DNA from: Labilithrix sp.
Lineage (GTDB): Bacteria > Myxococcota_A > Polyangia > Polyangiales > Polyangiaceae
Direction: 5' to 3'
NCBI GenBank assembly: GCA_019637225.1
Contig: JAHBWC010000071.1
Location: forward strand, 1 to 45,593
DNA: 45,593 nt
The stretch's first letter is position 1, and each line of letters opens with the position of its first letter. A program made the translations under genes and the position numbers. A model generated the notes under the pieces. The model saw only the letters and a list, made by a program, of their open reading frames with translations, was not told where the DNA came from and searched no databases. Shown here piece after piece: positions 33,622 through 41,122 of this stretch.

Positions 33622-35388
33622 ATGTCCCGCCCGCTCGTTGCCGCCCTCCTCGCGACCACCGGCCTCGCCGGCGGAATCGCCGCGTGCAGCGAGTCGAAGT
33701 CGGAACCCGTCCCCTCCCACCCCACGACGGCGGCGGCTCCCCCGAGCTCCGCCGCGGCGAGCCACCCGAAGGTCGAGCCCAAGGCCGACGCGGGCGCTCT
33801 CCGCGCGGCTCTGCCGACGGCTCCGCCCGAGCCGGTCACGTACGACGGACCGCTCATCGGGGCGTTGTACGGCCAGACGCCGATCATGAGCGACATGGAG
33901 TGGCCGAAGAAGGAGGAGGACAAGAAGAAGGACAAGGACAAGGGCGCTGTCCGGATCGGATACATCCGGCAGGGCCAAAAGGTTCCCGTCCTCCCCGAGC
34001 CGCACCCGAAGTCGAACTGCAAGGAGGGCTGGTACGAGCTCGTCCAGGGCGGCTTCGTCTGCGGCAGGTACGCGTCGCTCGACCTCAACCATCCGAAGAT
34101 CAAGCTCGCGCCGCATCCCCCGGACCTCGAGGCGGCGCTGCCGTACCAGTACGGTTACAACGTCGCCAACGGCACGCCGCTCTACCGCACGCTGCCGTCG
34201 CGCGAGGAGCGTGTGAAGCTCGAGCCGTGGCTCGCGCCGAAGCCGAAGAGGCCGAAGCCGGTCGAGACCGACGACGAGACCACGGCGTCGTACGGCGACG
34301 ACCTCGACGCGGGTGTTCCGCTCCTGCTCGCGAAGGCCACGACGACCATCACGGCGAGCACGACCGATCCCTTCGGCCTCGGCGCCGACGAGGTCGAGAA
34401 CACGACGCCCTGGTACCTCCGCCAGTACGACGGCGGCAAGCCCACGGTCACGCTCGACGAGCTCAAGGGCGAGGGCCCCGTCGCGCGTCGCATGGTGAAG
34501 GGCTTCTTCGTCGGGCTCGACAAGGAGATGAGCGAGAAGGGCTCGAAGTGGTGGCGGACCACCAACAGCCTCATCGCGCCGTTCGAGCGGATCCTCGTCC
34601 ACAACACCGCGAGCAAGTTCCACGGCGTGTGGCTCGACGGCTCGGCGCCCGAGTCGGCCGAAGGGCCCGGCGCGGCGGCGCGGAAGCCGACCCCGGACCT
34701 CTGCAAGCCGGGCAGCAAGGCGCAGGTCGGCGTCATCACCTTCTACAAGGCGAAGAAGTACGTCGTGAGCGTGAGCCGCAAGTCGGTCACCGGCGGCGAC
34801 GCCGTCGCCCGCCACACGGTCGTCAAGCTCACGGGCGACAGCGTTTCGATCAACGGCGGGACCTACGACGAGACCGACGAAGGCTGGTGGATGAAGGCCT
34901 CGGAGGGCGCGAAGACCAACCCCGGCAACCCGCCGAAGGACCTCGCCGCGGGCGAGAAGTGGATCGACGTCGACCTGAAGTCGCAGACGCTCGTCGCCTT
35001 CGAGGGCGACAAGCCCGTGTTCGCCACGGTCGTGTCGACCGGCAAGGAAGACAAGACCGACAAGGAGAAGAACCACAAGACGCCGACCGGCACGTGGCGC
35101 ATCCGCGAGAAGCACATCGCGGCCACGATGGACGGCGACGTCGCGAGCGACGGTCCGTACTCGATCGAGGACGTGCCGTGGATCATGTACTTCAACGGCA
35201 GCTACGCGCTCCACGGCGCCTTCTGGCACAACAACTTCGGGCGCACGCGGAGCCACGGCTGCGTGAACCTCGCGCCGCTCGACGCGAGGGCGCTCTTCGG
35301 TTGGACCGAGCCGCGCATGCCGGACAGCTGGCACGGCGTCTGGTCGACGCCGGAGAAGCCGGGCACTCGCGTCGTCGTCCACGAGTGA
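33622..35388 (+). CDS. L,D-transpeptidase (YkuD family) lipoprotein
   Basis: 588 residues from ATG 33622 (an ATG at 33592 would add ten unlikely residues). The lipobox is GGIAAC (Cys23). The first 90 residues are Ser/Pro/Ala-rich, then an SH3-like region (about 80-180, VRIGYIRQGQKVPVLPEP and GWYELVQGGFVCGRYASL), a Thr/Asp-rich linker, a domain of about 260-430, and the YkuD domain near 450-575. The active site is complete: His531 (YALHGAFWHNNFG) and Cys547 in SHGCVNL. It cross-links peptidoglycan stems 3-3 or attaches lipoproteins to the wall; which is not decidable. Divergent from an anchored membrane protein. Confidence 0.92.
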   Translation: MSRPLVAALLATTGLAGGIAACSESKSEPVPSHPTTAAAPPSSAAASHPKVEPKADAGALRAALPTAPPEPVTYDGPLIGALYGQTPIMSDMEWPKKEEDKKKDKDKGAVRIGYIRQGQKVPVLPEPHPKSNCKEGWYELVQGGFVCGRYASLDLNHPKIKLAPHPPDLEAALPYQYGYNVANGTPLYRTLPSREERVKLEPWLAPKPKRPKPVETDDETTASYGDDLDAGVPLLLAKATTTITASTTDPFGLGADEVENTTPWYLRQYDGGKPTVTLDELKGEGPVARRMVKGFFVGLDKEMSEKGSKWWRTTNSLIAPFERILVHNTASKFHGVWLDGSAPESAEGPGAAARKPTPDLCKPGSKAQVGVITFYKAKKYVVSVSRKSVTGGDAVARHTVVKLTGDSVSINGGTYDETDEGWWMKASEGAKTNPGNPPKDLAAGEKWIDVDLKSQTLVAFEGDKPVFATVVSTGKEDKTDKEKNHKTPTGTWRIREKHIAATMDGDVASDGPYSIEDVPWIMYFNGSYALHGAFWHNNFGRTRSHGCVNLAPLDARALFGWTEPRMPDSWHGVWSTPEKPGTRVVVHE

Positions 35389-35393
35389 GCGAC

Positions 35394-35443
35394 GGCGTCC
35401 GCGGTCAGGACGCCTGAGTGACGGCGTCCGCGGTCAGGACGCC
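35394..35443. terminator. Tandem duplicated hairpin between convergent genes
   Basis: A 25-base unit is repeated exactly at 35391-35415 and 35420-35444 (29-base period). Each contains GGCGTCC-gcggtca-GGACGCC, a perfect 7-bp stem (35394-35400/35408-35414 and 35423-35429/35437-35443). The second copy is followed by TTT on the plus strand and its loop holds the stop of the minus-strand PrsW gene (TCA, 35434-35436). Likely a bidirectional double terminator. Confidence 0.6.
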
Positions 35444-37545
35444 TTTCCGGCGACGTCTTCCGGATCGCGCCGGCTCTCGAGCGTGAGCAAGCGCTCGGCG
35501 CCGTCGCCGCCGAGCCGCTTTCGGAGCTCGCCGGCGATGGCCTCGATGGCGGGCGGCGGCGCGGGCCCGAGCAGGATCGGCCCGCCCTCGCAGTCGAGCT
35601 CGACGCGATCGCGGTGGACGGAGAATCCGCGGATCTTGCGCCAAGGGCGCGCCGCGCCGGCGAACGTCACCCCGTAGTCGTCGATCGCGACGTCGAGCGG
35701 CACGGTCGTCGAGACGCCGAGCGCGGCGACGCCCAGAAGGGCCAGCATCACGCTCGAGCCGGCGACGAAGGTCACCGAAGGCCGGTGCCGCGACAGCTGC
35801 CAGTACGCCCCGAGGACGAAGATCCCGAACGCGAGGACGTGGAGCAGCGCCGCCGACGTCCAGAAGAGCGCCGGGCGGCCGACGCGGACGAGCGCGCGGT
35901 CCTCCGGGCGAATCGCGCGCATCGCGCTCGTGACCACGCCGTGGCGGAGCGCGTGGCGGATGAGGAGCACGAAGGCCGAAGCGAGGCCGACGTTGAGCAT
36001 CACCGCGAGCATGCTCGCGCCCTCGGTCGAGAGGAGCGCGTCGAAGAGGCCATGGCACGCGGCCGCGAGGACGAGCCAGCCCCAGGTCCGCGTCTTCGGA
36101 TCGACGAGCTTCGCGCCGAGGGCGAAGCCCCAGAGAGCGCCGAAGAACATGTGCGCCGGGATGCTCATGAAGCAGCGCGCGATGACGAGCGGCGCGGTCA
36201 GCCGGCCGATGGCGAAGTAGCGGATGTTCTCCGCGGCGGCGAAGCCGAGCGACGCGACGATGCCGTAGACGATCCCGTCGACGGGCTCGTCGAACTCGCG
36301 CCGCCGGACCGCGAGCTCTGCGGCGAGGCGCTTCGCGCCCTCCTCGGAGAGGCCGACGACGACGGTGAAGACGACGAACGCGAGCGGGAACGCGAACGGC
36401 TGTCCGCCGAACGTGACCAGGCTCGGATCGAGCCACGGCGACGCGCGCGCGAGGCCGGCCTCGGCGAGGCCGGCGGGGACGACCGCGAGCGCGCCGAGGA
36501 GGAACGTCGAGGCGACGAGCCACATCGGCTCGGGGTGGGCGCGATCGAAGCGCCGAACGAACATGAGCCACGCGAGCGAGAGCAGCACCGGCACCACGAG
36601 GCACGCGATCGCGAGCGGCCGGTTCGGCGGCAGCCCGACCGCGCCGACGCGCCGAAGGGGAGGGAGGCGCGGCGTCGTGAGGAGCTGCCGTTCGTGCTGC
36701 GCGCGCGCGTAGGCCTCGGCGCCTCCGCCGAACGCGAGGTGGAGCGCCGACGGATCGACGAAGGTCGGGGGCCCGAGCGACACGCGCCCGCGCGCGATGA
36801 CCGTCGCGCCGCGGCCCTTCGCGTCGTCGATCGCGGACGCGGCGGGGGAGCCCTCGGCGCCGCGCACGCGGAGCGACGGGCCGTCGGCCCAGCCGACGAG
36901 CGCGCCGTCGCCGAGCTCGGCGACGGGCAGCGCCTTGACGACGCGTGTACGCCAGCGCGGCGGCTCGCGGTCCGGGGTCGGCTCTCCGAGGATCGGCTCG
37001 GCGAGGACGCGGTGGTCGCGATCGATCGGCCATGCCTCGATCGCGCCGAGCACGTCCGCGCGCGAGCCCTCGTACCAGAGCTCGTCGCCCTCCTGACGCG
37101 CGACCAGACGGCTCGAGACGGCGCCCGTACCGCCTCCGGTGGAGCCGGGCGCGCCGTCGAACGCGGGGGCGTGGCGCGGCGCGAGGACGACGTCGGGGGT
37201 CGCCTCGTAGAGGAGGAGAGTGCCCGTCCACGTGACCAGCTCGTCGACGCGCGCGGCGTGGCTCTCGTCGACGACGATGCGCACGCGGCGCTCGTCCTCC
37301 GTCACGTCGGCGCTGATGTGTCCTGCGCCGAGTCGGCGGAGCACGAGCGCGCGGAGGTCCTCGCCGAAGCCCGCGGGACCGCGCGGCATGCCGTCGACCT
37401 CGTAGGTGAGCTCGACGTCGTCGCTCCCCGCGAGCGCCGACGCGAGGACGCCGGGCACGCGCTCGCTCCCCGGCGGCGACGCGCAGCCGAGCAGCGCGAG
37501 CATCAGCGCGCCGAGCAGGAAGAGCACGCGGAGCGTCGCGGTCAT
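35434..37545 (-). CDS. PrsW-family intramembrane protease with a SecD-head-like N-terminus
   Basis: 703 residues from ATG 37545, which overlaps the pheA stop (ATGA, 37542-37545). A lipoprotein-type signal ends LLGC (Cys21). Residues of about 30-110 resemble the SecD P1 head: LVLRRLGAGHISADVTEDERRVRIVVD followed by VTWTGTLLLYEA, comparable to SecD's RIVVELPG and ATLEF lines. A second extracytoplasmic part reaches to about 270. Six or more TM segments (about 300-590) carry PrsW motifs: Glu401-Glu402-x-x-Lys405 (SEEGAKR), SLGFAAAENIRYF, MSIPAHMFFGALWGF and ACHGLFDALL. A C-terminal cytoplasmic domain (600-690) follows. PrsW proteases cut anti-sigma factors or similar membrane proteins; the target here is unknown. 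The last residues overlap a duplicated terminator repeat. Confidence 0.85.
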   Translation of the reverse strand: MTATLRVLFLLGALMLALLGCASPPGSERVPGVLASALAGSDDVELTYEVDGMPRGPAGFGEDLRALVLRRLGAGHISADVTEDERRVRIVVDESHAARVDELVTWTGTLLLYEATPDVVLAPRHAPAFDGAPGSTGGGTGAVSSRLVARQEGDELWYEGSRADVLGAIEAWPIDRDHRVLAEPILGEPTPDREPPRWRTRVVKALPVAELGDGALVGWADGPSLRVRGAEGSPAASAIDDAKGRGATVIARGRVSLGPPTFVDPSALHLAFGGGAEAYARAQHERQLLTTPRLPPLRRVGAVGLPPNRPLAIACLVVPVLLSLAWLMFVRRFDRAHPEPMWLVASTFLLGALAVVPAGLAEAGLARASPWLDPSLVTFGGQPFAFPLAFVVFTVVVGLSEEGAKRLAAELAVRRREFDEPVDGIVYGIVASLGFAAAENIRYFAIGRLTAPLVIARCFMSIPAHMFFGALWGFALGAKLVDPKTRTWGWLVLAAACHGLFDALLSTEGASMLAVMLNVGLASAFVLLIRHALRHGVVTSAMRAIRPEDRALVRVGRPALFWTSAALLHVLAFGIFVLGAYWQLSRHRPSVTFVAGSSVMLALLGVAALGVSTTVPLDVAIDDYGVTFAGAARPWRKIRGFSVHRDRVELDCEGGPILLGPAPPPAIEAIAGELRKRLGGDGAERLLTLESRRDPEDVAGKAS

Positions 37546-38756
37546 CGTCTCCGGCGGCGCGGGGTCGGTTCGTGCGACGCGGCCACTCGCGGCCGCTCCT
37601 CCGCCAACGCCTCGGCGCGCGGATAGCTGCCGATGACCTTCACGAAGTCGGCGCTCTTCGCGACGGCGGCGAGGGCGCGAGCGACGGCCGCGTCCTTCCT
37701 GTGTCCCTCGAGATCGACGAGGAAGACGTAGTGCCATGCGCGCGAGCGACTCGGCCGCGACTCGATGCGCGTCAGGTTCACGTCGGCGTCCTCGAGGACG
37801 GAGAGCACACGCCGGAGCGCCCCCTTCCGGTCCGCGACGCCGAACGCGATCGTCGTTCGGTCGTGTCCGGTGGGCGGAGCGTCGTCCTTCGCGAGCACCA
37901 CGAACCGCGTCGCGTTCTCCGCGCGATCCTGGATGTTCGACCGCACGATCGGGAGCCCGTGGATCTCGGCGGCGATGTCGGCGGCGATCGCGGCCGCGCG
38001 ATCGTCGGTCTGGGCCTCACGCGCCGCCGCCGCGGTCGAGGTCGTCTGAACGACCTGCGCGCGCGGCAGGTGCTTCGCGAGCCAGGAGCGGCACTGCGCG
38101 AGCGCTTGCGGGTGCGAGTACACCGTCGAGACCTGCGAGAGCGCCGGCGCCCGCGACAGGAGGCAGTGCGCGACGGGCAGCACGTGCTCTTGCCGGATCA
38201 CGAGGTTGCCGTCGAGCAGCGCGTCCGAGGTCATGCTGACGGCGCCCTCGGTCGAGTTCTCGAACGGGACGACGCCGTAGGTCGCGTCCTTGCTCTCCAC
38301 CGCCTCGAACACGGCGTCGATCGTGGCACACTCGCGGTAGCGCGCCTGGAGCCCGAAGAGCCGGCGCGCCGCGAGCTGCGTGAACGTCCCCTCAGGGCCG
38401 AGGTAGGCCACGCGGAGCGGCTGTTCGACCGACAGGCACGCGCTCATCACCTCCCGGAAGACCGCGCGGATCGCGTCGGGCGGGAAGCGCTTGGCCCCCT
38501 TGCCGATGAGCCGCTCGAGCACGCGCCGCTCGCGCTCGGGATCGTGGAACACCGGCATCGCGGCGGCGTGCTTCTTCTTGGCGATGTCGCGGGCCACGCT
38601 CGCGCGGCGCGCGAGCAGATCGAGGATCCGATCGTCGAGCGCGTCGATTCGCTTCCTGGCGTCGGCGAGCCCCGGGATCGCGGGTGCTCCCGGCGTCGCG
38701 GCCTCGGCCGTCGGGCGCCCGCGCCCCGCTCCCTTCGTCCCCACTTTGCGCTTCAC
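37542..38756 (-). CDS. pheA: Bifunctional chorismate mutase / prephenate dehydratase (P-protein)
   Basis: 404 residues. The chorismate mutase (AroQ) domain spans about 28-110 (LADARKRIDALDDRILDLLARRASVARDIAKKK), the prephenate dehydratase about 115-290 (RVAYLGPEGTFTQLAA, VPFENSTEGAV, HPQALAQC, AIAADIAAEIHGL, and the catalytic NATRF, Asn281, Thr283, Arg284), and the ACT regulatory domain about 303-385 (GALRRVLSVLEDADVNLTRIESRPSR, with the Phe-binding ESRP at 332-335). It converts chorismate to prephenate to phenylpyruvate for Phe synthesis and is likely feedback-inhibited by Phe. The N-terminal 27 and C-terminal 25 residues are unconserved, the latter Arg-rich. The stop overlaps the start of the PrsW gene. 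Confidence 0.95.
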   Translation of the reverse strand: MKRKVGTKGAGRGRPTAEAATPGAPAIPGLADARKRIDALDDRILDLLARRASVARDIAKKKHAAAMPVFHDPERERRVLERLIGKGAKRFPPDAIRAVFREVMSACLSVEQPLRVAYLGPEGTFTQLAARRLFGLQARYRECATIDAVFEAVESKDATYGVVPFENSTEGAVSMTSDALLDGNLVIRQEHVLPVAHCLLSRAPALSQVSTVYSHPQALAQCRSWLAKHLPRAQVVQTTSTAAAAREAQTDDRAAAIAADIAAEIHGLPIVRSNIQDRAENATRFVVLAKDDAPPTGHDRTTIAFGVADRKGALRRVLSVLEDADVNLTRIESRPSRSRAWHYVFLVDLEGHRKDAAVARALAAVAKSADFVKVIGSYPRAEALAEERPRVAASHEPTPRRRRR

Positions 38757-38779
38757 GCCCGCATCCTCGCACGACTACG

Positions 38780-39154
38780 ATGCGCCGAGCGATGCCCGAA
38801 GCCACCGTCCTCTACTCCGTGACGGCTGTGGTCGTCGCCGGCCTCGTCGTGTGGGTCTTGGCGGTCCTCAAGACGGCCAAGGAGCCGTGGGCACGCGCCG
38901 CCCCGCCGCGGTCGGGCGAGCTGTCGCGCGTCGAGGGCGCGCCGGACGCGAGCGCGGCGGACCCCGTGGCCGCAGCACCGGCGGACGAGGTCGAAGAGCC
39001 CGCAGCGGCGGACGGGGACGCGGCGAAGCTCGACGCGGATGCGACCGCCCGCGCCACGCCTGTCGCCCTCGCGGGCGAGGCGAAGCCGAGCGAAGCGCTC
39101 GGCGACGAGGACTCTGCCGGCGACGCGAAGAAGGCCGGCGAAGCCGAGGCGTGA
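38780..39154 (+). CDS. Small single-pass membrane protein
   Basis: 124 residues from ATG 38780; ATG 38792 (MPEATVL) is equally possible. One TM near the N-terminus (about residues 11-30, YSVTAVVVAGLVVWVLAVL) is followed by a positively charged end (KTAKEPWARAA) and an Ala/Glu/Asp-rich, very acidic tail (residues 40-124) with no predicted fold. Divergent from pheA with 23 bases between, so the two must share promoter sequence. No conserved motif, hence unknown function; it could be a spurious open frame, but the TM and codon bias argue that it is real. Confidence 0.6.
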   Translation: MRRAMPEATVLYSVTAVVVAGLVVWVLAVLKTAKEPWARAAPPRSGELSRVEGAPDASAADPVAAAPADEVEEPAAADGDAAKLDADATARATPVALAGEAKPSEALGDEDSAGDAKKAGEAEA

Positions 39155-39163
39155 TCGGCGCGG

Positions 39164-39179
39164 CGCGCGCTTCCGCGCG
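39164..39179. terminator. GC hairpin between convergent genes
   Basis: CGCGCG (39164-39169), loop CTTC, CGCGCG (39174-39179): a 6-bp stem with a stable CUUC tetraloop, 9 bases after the small membrane protein's stop and 12 bases before the esterase stop. No T-run. Confidence 0.45.
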
Positions 39180-39190
39180 GCGGAGCGCGT

Positions 39191-40225
39191 TCAGGGCATC
39201 GGGTGCTTCACGAAGAAGTCCCACATCGCGTCGGTGGCGTTGATCGCCTGCGTCGTCTTCCCGAGGCCGGGGATCCCGAGCGAGGTCGATGAGCCCGGCC
39301 AGGTGTGGCCGCCGCCGTCGACGGTGCAGAGCGTGACCTCCGCGCCCGCGTTGCACTGCTTCTGCGTCATGCACCGGACGTCGTCCTTCTTGAACGACTC
39401 GGTCGCGGTGTCGGTGCAGCCGTTGCGCGTGGCCCAGCCCGCGATGGTCTGCGCGACGGGCGGATAGCCGATCGCGGCGTTGCCGTTGTAGGGGACGAGC
39501 GTGTCGGAGGTGCCGTGGAACTGCATCACCGGCACCGGCCGCGTCGGCGTGCACGTCGAGACGCCCATCACGCCGGCGACCGGCGCGATCGCCGCGATGC
39601 GCCCGGAGAGCTCGCAGGCGAGGCGGTGCGAGAGGAAGCCGCCGTTCGAGAGCCCGGTCGCGAAGACCCTCTTCGGGTCGATGCAGAGCTTCGTCGCGAG
39701 CTCGTCGAGGATCGCCTCGACGAACGCGACGTCCTTCACGTCCGTCGACGCGGCGGTGCCGCAGCAGGCGCCCGCGTTCCAGCTCTTCGCGAGCCCGCTG
39801 CCCTCCGGGTGGACCGCGACGAAGCCGGCGCTGTCGGACTTCGCGTTCATCCCCGCGTAGGTGGCCTGCTGGGTGCCGTTCGACGTGTAGCCGTGGAAGT
39901 CGAGGACCACGGCCACCCCCTTCGTCGGATCGTACGAGGCAGGGACGTGGACGTGGACGGTGCGCTCGGAGATCGTCCAGTCGGCGTCGCCCGAGAGCTT
40001 CTCCTTGCCCTGGCACGACGGCGCCGCGGGCCCGGAGGCGTCGGCCGCGTCCGTCCCTCCGGCGTCCTGCGAAGGCGGCGTGGTGTCGCCGTCCGACGGG
40101 CCGGGAGTGGTGTCCGCGGGCGCAGCCGCAGATGCCTGCGGAGCGGGCTCGTCGCTCCCGCAGGACCACGCGGTCGCGCCGAGCATGGAGAGCACGAGGA
40201 TCCCGATGCGCCGTGTCGCCTTCAC
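39191..40225 (-). CDS. LpqC/PHB-depolymerase-like exported esterase
   Basis: 344 residues from GTG 40225, with GAGGT seven bases upstream (GTG 40243 is an alternative). The signal peptide ends TAWSC, a poor lipobox, so it may be a lipoprotein or a secreted protein. An Asp/Pro/Ala/Ser-rich linker (25-70) precedes an alpha/beta hydrolase of the LpqC/feruloyl-esterase type: VAVVLDFHGYTSNG (oxyanion), SWNAGACCGTAASTDVKDVAF, the nucleophile Ser193 in GLSNGG, Asp241 (HGTSDTLVPY) and His307 (GGGHTWPG). The CC pair near 154-155 and CIDPKRVFATGLSNGG are typical of this family (COG3509). Substrate unknown: polyester, feruloyl or xylan-type esters. Confidence 0.93.
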   Translation of the reverse strand: MKATRRIGILVLSMLGATAWSCGSDEPAPQASAAAPADTTPGPSDGDTTPPSQDAGGTDAADASGPAAPSCQGKEKLSGDADWTISERTVHVHVPASYDPTKGVAVVLDFHGYTSNGTQQATYAGMNAKSDSAGFVAVHPEGSGLAKSWNAGACCGTAASTDVKDVAFVEAILDELATKLCIDPKRVFATGLSNGGFLSHRLACELSGRIAAIAPVAGVMGVSTCTPTRPVPVMQFHGTSDTLVPYNGNAAIGYPPVAQTIAGWATRNGCTDTATESFKKDDVRCMTQKQCNAGAEVTLCTVDGGGHTWPGSSTSLGIPGLGKTTQAINATDAMWDFFVKHPMP

Positions 40226-40370
40226 GCCGACCTCGTAGCGCACGGACGACGTCGCGTCACGTGCGCCGCGCGCTGGGATCGCGCTGAAGTCTCGTTGAGA
40301 CGACGCCGGCGCTGGACGGGGCCGCCCGTCCTGGAAGAGACGTCGGCGCGACGCCCGCGTGTCGCGCGCG

Positions 40371-41081
40371 TCAACCGGGGGAGAGATCGTCGTCGAGGGT
40401 GATCTTCGACACGCGGAGCACGCCGCGGAGGACGTAGTCGAGGTACGTCGCGTGGCCCTGTTGCCAGAGGACGAAGGGCGCCCGCGCGCGGCCTTCGTCG
40501 TCGAGCGTGGCGAGGAGCTCGACGCCGCCGAGGGTCGGGAGCTCGTGCAGCGTGACGATCGGCGGGATCGCGCTCTCCTCCTCGAAGCGGGCGACCTCGA
40601 AGTCGTCGAAGGACTGGATCGCGCCCTTGTGCCGCTCGAAGTCGAGGTGGGCGAGCGGCAAGAGCTCCCAGCCCGCGTCGACCAGCACCGGGAACACGTC
40701 CTCTTCGCGCGACTCGTCGAAGGGCGAGAGCGCCTCGTCGGGGAGCGCGTCGATCGACGCGAGGCGCTCGCGGAGGCGAGCCTTCGCCTCCGTCGCCGCG
40801 TCGCCTCTTGCCCAGAACGCTTCGAGCACCGCGCCGAGCTCGGCGTCGCTCGCGCGCCGGTAGAGGCGCTCGTCCCTCGACGCCAGATCGATCGCTCCGC
40901 CGCCGAGCGCGCGCTTCGCCCACGCCGTGGCGTCGGCGAGGGCCTCGCGCTCGCCCGCGGCCTCGATCGCGAACGCGTGGACGAGGTGAAGTCGGCTCGC
41001 GACGTAGCGGTGCTGTCCGAGCGCGCGGACGAAGCGCACGAGCTCGTCTCCGCTGCGTGTACCGATCTCGAAGCCAATCAC
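40371..41081 (-). CDS. Conserved-looking cytoplasmic protein of unknown function
   Basis: 236 residues from GTG 41081, chosen because GAGGAG lies six bases upstream. No signal peptide, TM or Cys pattern. The protein looks like an alpha/beta fold: RSGDELVRFVRALGQHRYVASRLHLVHAFAIEAAG, DERLYRRASDAELGAVLEAFWARG, then DVFPVLVDAGWELLPLAHLDFERHKGAI and FEVARFEEESAIPPIVTLHELPTLGG, which is strand-rich, and a C-terminal YLDYVLRGVLRVSKITLDDD. No family recognised. It follows the MscS-type channel gene by 41 bases on the same strand and is probably co-transcribed. Confidence 0.75.
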   Translation of the reverse strand: MIGFEIGTRSGDELVRFVRALGQHRYVASRLHLVHAFAIEAAGEREALADATAWAKRALGGGAIDLASRDERLYRRASDAELGAVLEAFWARGDAATEAKARLRERLASIDALPDEALSPFDESREEDVFPVLVDAGWELLPLAHLDFERHKGAIQSFDDFEVARFEEESAIPPIVTLHELPTLGGVELLATLDDEGRARAPFVLWQQGHATYLDYVLRGVLRVSKITLDDDLSPG

Positions 41082-41122
41082 GTGGGTCTCCTCGAAACCA
41101 AGGCGAAGGTCGGGTGCCGGAG

